Part shown: in pieces, positions 6,760 to 14,365 of the stretch
How positions within the stretch are numbered: position 1 is the first letter of the stretch
Layout: each line of letters begins with the position of its first letter
Assembly (NCBI GenBank): GCA_003564775.1
Contig: PXEI01000459.1
Span: forward strand, 1 to 14,819
Origin: Spirochaetaceae bacterium
GTDB lineage: Bacteria > Spirochaetota > Spirochaetia > DSM-27196 > SLAA01
Length of the DNA: 14,819 bases
Direction of reading: 5' to 3'
Translations under genes and position numbers: made by a program
Notes under the pieces: generated by a model
What the model was told of the DNA's origin: nothing
Seen by the model: the letters and a program-made list of their open reading frames with translations, nothing else
The model's database searches: none

Positions 6760-7083
6760 ATGCAGACAAGCAAAGCCTTACCGACGAGTTTTGAAGAACT
6801 CATAGCAAACTCCGACAAACCGGTGCTGGTTGATTTCTACGCCGACTGGTGCGGGCCCTGTAAGGTCGTTTCCCCAATCGTGCAGCAGATCGCTCGGGAC
6901 TATAAAGGGCAACTCTTGACGGTCAAGATTAATATCGACAAAAAACAGCGTCTGGCCGCAAAGTATCGTGTGACCGCTGTGCCTACCTTAATGCTGTTTT
7001 CTCGGGGCTCGTTGAAAGAGACCCTGCAAGGCGCTCGTGGGTATGAAGAGATTGCGCGGATTGTTGAGACCCATTTGACCTGA
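6760..7083 (+). CDS. trxA: Thioredoxin
   Basis: This 107-residue cytoplasmic dithiol-disulfide oxidoreductase has the classic active site WCGPC at residues 30-34 within VDFYADWCGPCK, and the cis-proline loop AVPTL with Pro75. Length and fold order match Trx1-type thioredoxins, which are reduced by thioredoxin reductase and pass electrons to ribonucleotide reductase, methionine sulfoxide reductases and peroxiredoxins. There is no signal peptide. The start is supported by GGGAGT 5 nt upstream. It leads a plus-strand run with an MDR oxidoreductase (gap 46 nt), a macro-domain protein and a small protein. No thioredoxin reductase is nearby. Confidence 0.95.
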   Translation: MQTSKALPTSFEELIANSDKPVLVDFYADWCGPCKVVSPIVQQIARDYKGQLLTVKINIDKKQRLAAKYRVTAVPTLMLFSRGSLKETLQGARGYEEIARIVETHLT

Positions 7084-7129
7084 CAATCTACGGCACTCAG
7101 ACCAGCGCCGTTTCGCCATAGGGGAGAAC

Positions 7130-8143
7130 ATGAACTCACGATGCATATCTATACAGGAATTCGGCTCGGCCGATGTAGTGACGATGTCTGAACACGAGGT
7201 GCCGGAACCCACGGGGCGTGAGGTTCGCCTCCGTGTTGAGGCGGCGAGTGTGAGCTTCACCGATGTCATGATCCGCAACGGACGCTATCCGGAGGTGAAA
7301 AAGGCACCGGTAGTCCTGGGATACGACTGTGTTGGTGAGGTGGAGGCCGTTGGGCCGGATGTTAGCCGCTTTACTCCTGGAGACCGCGTTGCGGACCTTA
7401 CTATCACCGGGTCACAGACTGAGTATCTTCTTAGAGACGAGGCGGGCTTGGTATCGGTGCCCGGTGAGTTGGAACCGGCGCAAGCGGTCGTGTGTGTGCT
7501 TGCGTATCTGACAGCCTATCAAATGATGTTCCGAGTTGCGGAACTCAAAGAGGGTGACAGCTTCCTGATACACGGCGGTGGAGGGTCTGTTGGCAGCGCG
7601 GCGCTGGACTTGGCCCGCGCCTTCGGCATCACTGCCTATGCCACTGCTTCACAATCCAAACATGATTTTGTTTCCTCCTTTGGTGCTACTGCCATAGACT
7701 ATCGGCTCCAGGACTTCGTCGAGGTTGTCAAACAGGCGCATCCAGATGGAGTTCCGGCGGTCTTTGACGCAATTGGCCCGGAGAACTTCAAGCGCTCCTA
7801 CTCAGTGGTAGCGCCTGGAGGCAGCCTTGTCATTTTTGGGATGCTTGATATGGCGCTGGGTAAGCAAAAGGGGGGCATGCTCGCAACTGGCCTATGGTAC
7901 GGCTTAAGCAAACTCAAGCGTGACCGGCGTCGAGCCGAGCTTTACATCATTACGAAACTTCGCAAGCAGCATCCTGAATGGTTCCAGGAGGACCTGACCG
8001 CACTCTTTGCGTTGCTGCGGCAGGGGCGCATTGCACCGGTAGTTGCAGATATCGTGAGCTTTTTCGATGTTGCCGAGGCGCACCGCCGGATTGAGTCCGC
8101 CGAGGTTTCTGGCAAGATCGTGCTGGACCCCAGGCGGCGGTAA
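7130..8143 (+). CDS. Zinc-free medium-chain dehydrogenase/reductase (quinone oxidoreductase / VAT-1-like)
   Basis: This 337-residue soluble NAD(P)H-dependent oxidoreductase probably reduces quinones or enones. The N-terminal GroES-like catalytic domain includes VLGYDCVGEVEAVG (62-75). The Rossmann cofactor loop is HGGGGSVGSAALDLARAFG at 148-166. The catalytic-zinc ligands of alcohol dehydrogenases are absent: there is no Cys near residue 43, and GYD replaces the usual GHE. This places it with the zinc-independent quinone oxidoreductase branch. A basic stretch (KLKRDRRRAEL) near residue 265 is a feature seen in the VAT-1/YhdH-like neighbourhood. GGGGAGAA just upstream of the ATG supports the start. 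It sits between trxA and the macro-domain gene, all plus strand, which suggests a shared role in redox or electrophile stress. Substrate unknown. Confidence 0.88.
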   Translation: MNSRCISIQEFGSADVVTMSEHEVPEPTGREVRLRVEAASVSFTDVMIRNGRYPEVKKAPVVLGYDCVGEVEAVGPDVSRFTPGDRVADLTITGSQTEYLLRDEAGLVSVPGELEPAQAVVCVLAYLTAYQMMFRVAELKEGDSFLIHGGGGSVGSAALDLARAFGITAYATASQSKHDFVSSFGATAIDYRLQDFVEVVKQAHPDGVPAVFDAIGPENFKRSYSVVAPGGSLVIFGMLDMALGKQKGGMLATGLWYGLSKLKRDRRRAELYIITKLRKQHPEWFQEDLTALFALLRQGRIAPVVADIVSFFDVAEAHRRIESAEVSGKIVLDPRRR

Positions 8144-8203
8144 ATGCGCCTACATTGGTGATCGCAGCGGGCGCACGCGGCCTGAAGGTACAAGGAGAAT
8201 TCA

Positions 8204-8785
8204 ATGGGCGATGCTTTTCGGATGCAAACCGACAACGGACTGATTATTGAGTGTGTGAGCGGCGATATCACGGCGCAGCCGGATATGGATGCCGTGGTGA
8301 ATGCTGCAAATGCGGAGCTGCGAACTGGGGGAGGGGTGGCCGGAGCAATACACCGCGCTGCGGGCCCTGAGTTGGACGCCGAGTGCAGGCCGCTGGCGCC
8401 GATACGCCCGGGACAGGCCGTGATTACCGGCGCTGGTCGTCTTCCAAACAAGTACGTCATTCACTGCCTTGGGCCGGTCTATGGGGTGGATAGTCCCTCG
8501 GATCAACTGCTTGCTGACTGCTTCCGCAACGCACTGCTGCGTGCAGAGGAAGTTCAGGCCCGTTCCGTTGCCTTTCCGGCTATCTCAACCGGGGCCTTTG
8601 GCTATCCGATACAGGAGGCGGCCGAAGTCTCCGTTGCCACCGTTGCCAAGGAACTGCCCAGCTGCACCCACCTGCGCAGGTTAAGGTTTGTGCTGTTCTC
8701 CTCCAGTGATCTGCAGGTGTATTCGCAGGCCTTTCGGGCGGAGTTTCAATCCTATGTGCAGCAACGGAAAGGGAGAACGCCGTGA
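8204..8785 (+). CDS. Macro-domain protein, predicted ADP-ribose / O-acetyl-ADP-ribose hydrolase
   Basis: This 193-residue protein is almost entirely a MacroD/YmdB-type macro domain. Such proteins bind ADP-ribose and often deacetylate O-acetyl-ADP-ribose or remove mono-ADP-ribose from proteins. Visible elements are GDIT at 20-23 (Asp21 contacts adenine), the first binding loop VNAANAELRTGGGVAGAIH at 32-50 with the Asn-Ala-Ala-Asn and Gly-Gly-Gly features of active hydrolases, and the diphosphate loop STGAFGYP at 128-135. AAGGAG 8 nt upstream of the ATG is a strong ribosome-binding site. The stop overlaps the GTG start of the next gene (GTGA), so translation is probably coupled. The upstream thioredoxin and oxidoreductase suggest a stress-response operon; that link is inference. 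Confidence 0.92.
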   Translation: MGDAFRMQTDNGLIIECVSGDITAQPDMDAVVNAANAELRTGGGVAGAIHRAAGPELDAECRPLAPIRPGQAVITGAGRLPNKYVIHCLGPVYGVDSPSDQLLADCFRNALLRAEEVQARSVAFPAISTGAFGYPIQEAAEVSVATVAKELPSCTHLRRLRFVLFSSSDLQVYSQAFRAEFQSYVQQRKGRTP

Positions 8786-9162
8786 AAATAGATTACGACG
8801 GCAAGTTCTTTCGGGGACGCAGTAACTCGCCAAGCGGCGAAGTGAGCGCAACCACGGTGTTTGAGTATCACCAAACCGGGAATCGTCTCTGGGGGAGATA
8901 CTCCGGAGGCGAGGTTGTAGAGGGTCATCTGCTTGGCACGGTAGCGGGGGATGGGGCTTTGGAGTTTTGCTACCATCACCTCAATGCCGCCGGGCAGATT
9001 ATGGCAGGCCGCTGTAGTTCAACTCCGGTCAGAGAGCCAAGCGGGCAGTTAGTTCTGCAGGAGAACTGGCAGTGGTTTACCGGGGATGCATCGGCTGGTT
9101 ACTCAGAAGTTGAAGAGATAGACGCCGCCGAGCTTATCAACAACGCCCCCGGTGACAGCTAA
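8782..9162 (+). CDS. Small protein of the family often annotated as n-acetylglutamate synthase
   Basis: This 126-residue protein starts at GTG 8782, overlapping the macro-domain stop by 4 bp. From memory it matches a compact bacterial family with a GKxFRxxSNSxxGEVS opening, YSGGxVxxGHLLG in the middle and ENWQWxxGDxSxGxSxxEE near the end. Here these are at about 7-22, 40-53 and 93-112. Databases commonly name the family n-acetylglutamate synthase, but it is far too short for ArgA and shows no GNAT acetyl-CoA motif, so I would not trust that function. The pattern of short repeating beta strands with glycines suggests a small beta barrel. No signal peptide or membrane segment is seen. Its stop overlaps the stop of the convergent exporter gene. 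Confidence 0.8.
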   Translation: MKIDYDGKFFRGRSNSPSGEVSATTVFEYHQTGNRLWGRYSGGEVVEGHLLGTVAGDGALEFCYHHLNAAGQIMAGRCSSTPVREPSGQLVLQENWQWFTGDASAGYSEVEEIDAAELINNAPGDS

Positions 9163-9947
9163 AAGAGCAGCCGCAGTACCGCAGCCGCAGTAACCACAAT
9201 CACAAACACACGATACGGCCGTTCCGCTACCCGCTTTACTACGGCCACGCCCACAAGCGCACCGACTGCAACCGCCGGTGCGGCTACCAGGCTTATGCGT
9301 AGCGTAGCGGGGCTCATGGTTTCCCATATAAGCACATGAAACGGAACCTTGATTATGTTGTTGATGAAGAAGTACCAGGCCGTCACGCCGATGTAGGTGT
9401 TCTTGGGTAGCCGCAACGCGAGCAAATACACCGACAGCACCGCCCCGGCCGCGTTGCCGATCATGCTTGAGAACCCGGCCGCCACTCCCATGCTACCGGC
9501 AAATGCCAGAACACGCGGGCGGAGCCTGTCGGGGTCCGGGGGATCCAAAGTGCCTTCCGGTGCCAGGCGGCGACGGCGAGTTGCCGGTGAGACAACCAGG
9601 ATCACCAGCCCAAAGCCAAGCACCCCCGCCAGAATGGGCGCAAAGGTCTCGGGGCCCACCACATCACCTACGTAGACGGCAATCAGTATTCCAACCAGGG
9701 TGCCCGGCAGCAATAGCAGCACCTGCCTCCAGCGTACATGCTTGTGGTAGTAGGCCAGGCCGAAGAGATCCGCAAACATAAGAATGGGTAGCATAATGCC
9801 TGTAGATGGGCGCGCGCCGAAATACGCGGCAGCCAGCGCCACCGCAATCATGCCCCCGCCTTGGAGCCCGGTTTTGTTCATGCCCACAAGTGCACCGCAC
9901 AGCGACAGGAGCAGGATGGTGCTGAGGTCGAGTCCTGGTAGGTTCAT
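9159..9947 (-). CDS. TauE/SafE-family membrane anion exporter
   Basis: From the ATG at 9947 this is a 262-residue integral membrane protein with about eight hydrophobic helices. It has the family's opening LVGMNKTGLQGGG (about 21-33), a repeat-like second half with GFSSMIGNAAGAVLSVYLL (about 164-182), and a charged cytoplasmic loop rich in Arg, Pro and Asp between the halves (about 132-153). Members export sulfite, sulfoacetate or other small organic anions; the substrate here is unknown. An in-frame TTG at 9962 would add five residues with a weak GATAGAG site, so either start is possible. The C-terminal stop overlaps that of the convergent small gene (9160-9162). Upstream it is divergent from the YchF-like gene with only 46 bp between starts, so their promoters must overlap each other or the coding sequences. 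Confidence 0.87.
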   Translation of the reverse strand: MNLPGLDLSTILLLSLCGALVGMNKTGLQGGGMIAVALAAAYFGARPSTGIMLPILMFADLFGLAYYHKHVRWRQVLLLLPGTLVGILIAVYVGDVVGPETFAPILAGVLGFGLVILVVSPATRRRRLAPEGTLDPPDPDRLRPRVLAFAGSMGVAAGFSSMIGNAAGAVLSVYLLALRLPKNTYIGVTAWYFFINNIIKVPFHVLIWETMSPATLRISLVAAPAVAVGALVGVAVVKRVAERPYRVFVIVVTAAAVLRLLF

Positions 9948-9993
9948 TACGGCAGTGTACAAAAAACTCTATCCGGGGCATACTGCCAGCCGT

Positions 9994-11079
9994 ATGAATA
10001 TAGGAATTATAGGTCTCCCAAAATCCGGGAAAACAACCATCTTTAACGCGCTCACCGGGCAAGAAGCCGAGGTAGCCGAGTATGCATCAAGCAAGGTTGA
10101 ACCAAACGTAGCGGTTGTCGACGTTGGGGACACCCGGGTTGACCAGCTGTCAGAGATGTATCAGCCCAAGAAAACCATTTACGCCACCATTGAGTTTCTC
10201 GACTTTGTCGGCGGCGGCAGCAAGGGCCCCGGCTCCGAGGAAGGCATTTTCTCGGGCGAGGGCATCTCCCTCATTAAGGGCTCAGATGCGCTGCTCCTTG
10301 TACTCCGCAACTTTGCCAATGCAACCCTTGAACAAGCCCATGGTGCGGTTGACCCCACACGGGACCTTGAGAATGTTGAGTCGGAACTGATCCTTGCTGA
10401 CCAGGTCATTGCCGAACGCCGTGTAGAGCGGCTCGAGGCCGACCACAAGCGTGGCAAAAAGACCTCGCAGTCCCAGGCCGAGCTCAAGCTCATGCAGCGA
10501 GTGGTTGCAAAACTGGAAGAAGGCGGCGGCGTGCGTGAGCTCGAACTCACTGCCGACGACGCAACCCTCCTTAAGGGTTTCCGCTTTCTCACCGCCAAGC
10601 CAGCCCTCATTGTCCTCAACTCGGACGAGAGCTCGTATGGCAAGAATGCCGAGGTTGTAAAGCGGCTCGAGCAGCGCTATCCGGTTATTGAGTTTGCGGG
10701 CAACTTTGAGATGGAGCTCTCCCGGCTTGAACCCGAAGAAGCAGAGGCTTTCATGGCCGACATGGGAATTACTGAGTCAGCGCGCACACGCCTGACCAGC
10801 TTTGCCTACAAGCTGCTCGGCTACATCAGCTTCTTTACCGTCGGAGAGGACGAGGTGCGGGCCTGGACTATTCGTGACGGAGAGAACGCCCAGCAGGCGG
10901 CGGGTACCATCCACACCGACCTAGCCAAGGGCTTCATTCGTGCCGAGTGTTTTGGTTACGAGGACCTGATAGAAGCAGGGAGTGAGAAAGCGGTTAAGTC
11001 CAAGGGGCACTTCCGGCTTGAAGGCAAGGAGTACCGTGTCAAGGACGGTGATATTCTGAATATTCGCTTCAACGTATAG
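9994..11079 (+). CDS. Divergent YchF/OLA1-like P-loop NTPase
   Basis: I place the start at ATG 9994 (361 residues, normal YchF length). A longer frame to 9784 would run through the exporter gene and adds no family sequence before MNIGIIGLPKSGKTT. YchF proteins are Obg-related ATPases that associate with ribosomes. Seen here are Walker A GLPKSGKT at 7-14, the NxxE form of the base-recognition motif (NSDE at 209-212, which gives ATP rather than GTP preference in YchF), a helical coiled arm at about 123-178, and the C-terminal TGS domain (about 275-361: VRAWTIRDG, AAGTIHTDLAKGFIRAE, DGDILNIRFNV). Two parts are atypical. The NYPF segment after Walker A is replaced by EYASSK, and the canonical DxAGLVxGAS switch is altered to DFVGGGSKGPGSEEG (70-84). 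It may therefore be a paralogue rather than the housekeeping copy. No clear ribosome-binding site is seen. Confidence 0.88.
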   Translation: MNIGIIGLPKSGKTTIFNALTGQEAEVAEYASSKVEPNVAVVDVGDTRVDQLSEMYQPKKTIYATIEFLDFVGGGSKGPGSEEGIFSGEGISLIKGSDALLLVLRNFANATLEQAHGAVDPTRDLENVESELILADQVIAERRVERLEADHKRGKKTSQSQAELKLMQRVVAKLEEGGGVRELELTADDATLLKGFRFLTAKPALIVLNSDESSYGKNAEVVKRLEQRYPVIEFAGNFEMELSRLEPEEAEAFMADMGITESARTRLTSFAYKLLGYISFFTVGEDEVRAWTIRDGENAQQAAGTIHTDLAKGFIRAECFGYEDLIEAGSEKAVKSKGHFRLEGKEYRVKDGDILNIRFNV

Positions 11080-11090
11080 CAGCCGCTATA
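11075..11090. other. Small stem-loop spanning two convergent stop codons
   Basis: TATAGC at 11075-11080 and GCTATA at 11085-11090 pair around a 4-nt loop, and the structure contains the stop codons of both the YchF-like gene (11077-11079) and the convergent small gene (11086-11088). With a 6-bp AT-rich stem and no T-run, it would be a weak bidirectional terminator at best. Confidence 0.3.
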
Positions 11091-11475
11091 TTCCCCAGTT
11101 CTCAAGAAACTTTGCCACACGCGTGTTCACGTTTGCCGGGCTCTTGTCCGGCAGGCGAAGTTCCAGCGCATCTTTGGGGAGCCCCAGCGCCTCTGCCATT
11201 TTGGTCTTGAGGGTACCAATGGTGCCCAGGGGATTCACCTCAACCTCTACACTATCGGACGCGCCCGCGCGGTAACTCTCTGGGCTTACCTTCTCTTTTG
11301 TTGCCCATTCTTTGCGTAGGGTACCAAGCTCCATGTCCGAGCGTGCGTCCTTACCGTTTGTTTTCAACACCACAATTGAGCCTTTAGGGAAGGCCTGAAA
11401 GAGCGGGCTGTTGGTCTCAAGGGTTCCAACGCGCATGTCGTCGCGTTTGGCTTTGATCTCAATTTTATTCTTCAC
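11086..11475 (-). CDS. Small hypothetical protein with a possible ubiquitin-like (beta-grasp) C-terminal half
   Basis: I know no family name for this 129-residue soluble protein. It starts at GTG 11475 with a strong GGGAGG site 7 nt upstream, which supports real expression. Residues 74-129 read as SVEVEVNPLGTIGTLKTKMA then EALGLPKDALELRLPDK, ending NVNTRVAKFLENWGI. The order is strand, TIGxLKxKMAEALGLP helix and turn, then LELRLPDK, the pattern of ubiquitin-like beta-grasp proteins (compare the TIENVKAKI...GIPPDQQRLIFAGK region of ubiquitin). An earlier stretch LGTLRKEWATKEKVSPESYRA (about 50-70) aligns with IGTLKTKMAEALGLPKDALEL, suggesting an internal duplication. There is no C-terminal Gly-Gly, so conjugation is not implied. 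It is convergent with the YchF-like gene (6-bp gap). The fold is inference; the gene itself is well supported. Confidence 0.75.
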   Translation of the reverse strand: MKNKIEIKAKRDDMRVGTLETNSPLFQAFPKGSIVVLKTNGKDARSDMELGTLRKEWATKEKVSPESYRAGASDSVEVEVNPLGTIGTLKTKMAEALGLPKDALELRLPDKSPANVNTRVAKFLENWGI

Positions 11476-11645
11476 AATGTTGCCTCCCGGAAAAGCATAA
11501 TTGACAACTTACTCAATTACATAGAGACTTCCCAGTCTTTTCACGGCTGAGCCTGCATTTCGCTTGTACTCAGCCCAGAAAATGTGGAGTATAGCCTCAG
11601 ACCCCAGGAACGCGCCAGTAAACGCAGACGAGCAAGGAGAAGAAG

Positions 11646-13358
11646 ATGCCCGCAGATACGTGGTGGAAAGACAGCGTAGTCTACCAGATATACCCGCGCA
11701 GTTTCTCAGACTCAAACGGTGACGGCATTGGCGACCTGCAAGGAATTATCAGCCGGCTTGACTATCTTTCGGAGCTGGGGGTCGATGTCGTCTGGCTCTC
11801 GCCGGTGTACAAGTCGCCGAACGACGACAACGGCTACGATATTAGTGACTACCACGCGATCATGGATGAGTTTGGCACCATGGCGGACTGGAAGGCGCTC
11901 CTGGCTGGCATGCACGCGCGCAACATCAAGCTGGTCATGGATCTGGTAGTTAACCACACCTCTGACGAACACGCCTGGTTCCAATCCGCACGGGCATCCA
12001 AAGATAGTCCCTACCGTGACTACTATATCTGGAGCACCCAACCCAACAACTGGGCATCGTTCTTTGGCGGCTCGGCCTGGGAGTATGACGAGCCAAGCGG
12101 CGAGTACTATCTGCACCTGTTTTCAAAGAAGCAGCCAGATCTCAACTGGGAGAACCCGCAGCTTCGCAAGGAACTGTATGCCATGATGCGCCGTTGGCTA
12201 GACCTTGGCGTAGACGGATTTCGCATGGACGTAATCAACATGATCTCCAAGGCGCCGGGCTTTCCAGATGCAACGCCACAGGGAGCTGGCCCTTACCACT
12301 TTGGTGGCGAGCACTTTGTGAATGGGCCGCGTCTGGAGGAGTTCCTGTTGGAGATGAAAGCAGAGGTGCTTTCCCAGTACGACGTCATGACCGTCGGTGA
12401 GACCCCAATGATCACCACCGAGAAAGCAGCCGCGCTGACCGACATCGAGACCGGATCTTTGAGTATGGTGTTTCAGTTTGAGCACATGGACATTGATGAA
12501 GACCCGCAAACCGCACTCCCGCGGCGCAGTATCCGCGAGTGGAGCCTTCCTGAGCTTAAGGAGGTCATGTCGCGCTGGCAAACCGCGCTGCAAGACCGGG
12601 GTTGGAACAGTGTGTACCTGTGTAATCACGACATGCCACGTTCGGTATCACGGTTCGGCAACGACAGCCGTTTTCGGGTGGAGTCCGCCAAAATGCTGGC
12701 CACCTTTGTTCACCTGCTTGGTGGGACACCCTACATCTACCAGGGTGAGGAAATAGGCATGACCAACGTCGCCTTTTCCGGCATTCAAGCCTACAGGGAT
12801 ATAGAAACCCGGACCATTTACCGAGAGTTTGTTGAGGAACAGGGGCGCTCTCCTGAGGAGGCGTTGCGGATCATTCATGCCAAGAGCCGCGACAATGCGC
12901 GCACTCCTATGCAATGGAGTTCCAAGTCAAACGCGGGGTTCACAACCGGTGAGCCCTGGATTCCGGTAAACCCTAACTATACGCACATTAATGTGGAGGC
13001 TGCCGCTGCAGATCCCAACTCGGTGCTGTCTTACTACAAGGAACTCATTAAGCTGAGGCGGCACTACTCCGTAATCTCCCGCGGCGACTACGAGCTGCTG
13101 ATGCCGGATCATGAGCACCTGTACTGTTTTCTGCGCAGTAACAAAAAGGCTGCCACAGAGTCGCGCGGGGCCGGAGAACGCATGCTCGTTGTGCTGAACT
13201 TCAGCGCCGCGACCCCGGTCTTTGTTTTTCCGGAAGATATTCCCTTAGCGGGGTTTGAACTGCTCGTTTCCAACTACCCGGTTGATCCGGCAGAGGATAT
13301 TGAGCAGCTAACCATGAGACCGTACGAAGCACGTGCATATCTTCTGGTGTCTACCTAG
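11646..13358 (+). CDS. GH13 alpha-glucosidase, oligo-1,6-glucosidase type
   Basis: This 570-residue cytoplasmic glycoside hydrolase would release glucose from isomalto-oligosaccharides or related short alpha-glucosides. The TIM barrel shows WWKDSVVYQIYPRSF at 6-20, the calcium-site loop DSNGDGIGD at 22-30, region I DLVVNH at 99-104, the nucleophile Asp195 in GFRMDV, the acid/base Glu252 in VGET, and the stabilising Asp328 in NHDMPR. Val196, right after the nucleophile, is the residue linked to alpha-1,6 preference in oligo-1,6-glucosidases; trehalose-6-phosphate hydrolases share much of this pattern and remain possible. The NHDQPR motif of the family reads NHDMPR here. AAGGAG 6 nt upstream supports the start. 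There is no signal peptide, and no sugar transporter or regulator lies nearby, so substrate supply is unclear. Confidence 0.93.
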   Translation: MPADTWWKDSVVYQIYPRSFSDSNGDGIGDLQGIISRLDYLSELGVDVVWLSPVYKSPNDDNGYDISDYHAIMDEFGTMADWKALLAGMHARNIKLVMDLVVNHTSDEHAWFQSARASKDSPYRDYYIWSTQPNNWASFFGGSAWEYDEPSGEYYLHLFSKKQPDLNWENPQLRKELYAMMRRWLDLGVDGFRMDVINMISKAPGFPDATPQGAGPYHFGGEHFVNGPRLEEFLLEMKAEVLSQYDVMTVGETPMITTEKAAALTDIETGSLSMVFQFEHMDIDEDPQTALPRRSIREWSLPELKEVMSRWQTALQDRGWNSVYLCNHDMPRSVSRFGNDSRFRVESAKMLATFVHLLGGTPYIYQGEEIGMTNVAFSGIQAYRDIETRTIYREFVEEQGRSPEEALRIIHAKSRDNARTPMQWSSKSNAGFTTGEPWIPVNPNYTHINVEAAAADPNSVLSYYKELIKLRRHYSVISRGDYELLMPDHEHLYCFLRSNKKAATESRGAGERMLVVLNFSAATPVFVFPEDIPLAGFELLVSNYPVDPAEDIEQLTMRPYEARAYLLVST

Positions 13359-13402
13359 CACGCCATATTGGCATTGCCATGGAAACAAGAAAGTGGGACC
13401 TT

Positions 13403-14278
13403 ATGAGCATGAGTGAAAACATTTCCAGTTCACAGCCGTCTGGCGGCGCTGCATCCACGTTCCGGCGTCTTGAGTACCGGACACCGGCGTATGAACCGGT
13501 GGCAGCTTTGTATAGGGACGCGCTTGGGCTAACCGAGGTCGAGCCGGGTTTGTTGCGTTCTGTCGATGCGGGCTTTGAGCTTGCGTTTGAGGTGCTTCCT
13601 GAGGCACAACGAGCAACCGAGACAACAGTCGGCCTGTACCACGTGGCGTTCCTGCTCCCAAGCCGGGCGGCGTTGGCCGCCACGCTCAGGCGTGTTTTTG
13701 CCGCGGTGCGGAGTGCGACCGAGCGCCGTACCGAGACAGGTGACCTGGAAAAATCCACTCAGGACACCTTTTCCGGCCCGACCTTTTTTATAGAGGGCGC
13801 ATCCGATCACCTGGTTTCCGAGGCGGTGTACCTGCGTGACGCCGACGGCAACGGCGTAGAACTCTACGCCGACCGCGACCCGTCCGAGTGGCGGCGTGAC
13901 GCCGAGGGCAACATCGCCATGGATACCGTGGAGCTGGATATGGCAGGCCTGCTGGCAACCGCAACAGGTACCGAAGGCCTGTGTGCGGGCAGCAGGATTG
14001 GACATCTGCATTTTCACGTGCCTGACCTTGAGAGTGCCGAGGCATTCTACCGAAAAAACCTGGGGCTCAAAGTCACGCAGCGCAGTTATCCCGGCGCACG
14101 ATTCCTGGCCTGGGGCGGGTACCATCATCACGTGGGGGTGAACACCTGGGCACAGGACCGTCCAGCGTCGGAAGGGGCAGCCGGTCTGGTGCGGGTAGTC
14201 CTGTCCGAGCCACCACCGGGTGCGGCGTCACCTGCAGAGCTTACCACCGACCCGGCAGGCATAAGCTGGAGCTGGTAG
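13403..14278 (+). CDS. Two-domain VOC protein (glyoxalase / extradiol dioxygenase-like, CatE-type)
   Basis: This protein of about 291 residues has paired vicinal-oxygen-chelate domains, as in CatE-type catechol-2,3-dioxygenase-like proteins. From this start, domain one (about 17-155) has YRDALGLTEVEPG, the YHVAFLLPSRAAL strand and helix, and the DHLVSEAVYLRDADGNGVEL segment with its conserved His and Glu. Domain two (about 193-250) has GHLHFHVPDLESAEAFYRKN, a glycine-rich loop, then YHHHVGVNTW. The His residues of HFHV and HHHVGVN and the Glu of NGVEL are candidate metal ligands. I chose ATG 13403, which has GTGGGA 4 nt upstream; ATG 13409 is equally plausible, while ATG 13379 lacks a ribosome-binding site. 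It follows the glucosidase by 44 nt on the same strand and may be co-transcribed, although no metabolic link is evident. Substrate unknown. Confidence 0.87.
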   Translation: MSMSENISSSQPSGGAASTFRRLEYRTPAYEPVAALYRDALGLTEVEPGLLRSVDAGFELAFEVLPEAQRATETTVGLYHVAFLLPSRAALAATLRRVFAAVRSATERRTETGDLEKSTQDTFSGPTFFIEGASDHLVSEAVYLRDADGNGVELYADRDPSEWRRDAEGNIAMDTVELDMAGLLATATGTEGLCAGSRIGHLHFHVPDLESAEAFYRKNLGLKVTQRSYPGARFLAWGGYHHHVGVNTWAQDRPASEGAAGLVRVVLSEPPPGAASPAELTTDPAGISWSW

Positions 14279-14365
14279 GCTTAGGGAGCGGGTTCCGTGT
14301 GATGATTACAAGCAGGCTGTGATCATTCTTCAAGGCGAACGAGTGGATGGTAACATTGCTTTTTA

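Noticed and set aside
9784..9993. N-terminal extension of the YchF-like protein by 70 residues
   Set aside because: The extension runs antisense through the exporter gene and has no family resemblance. Normal YchF length and the Walker A position fit ATG 9994.
11501..11506. TTGACA on the plus strand as a promoter for the glucosidase
   Set aside because: No acceptable -10 hexamer lies 15-19 bp downstream.
13529..14131. 200-codon minus-strand frame
   Set aside because: It is antisense to the VOC protein, where both domains are clearly readable on the plus strand.
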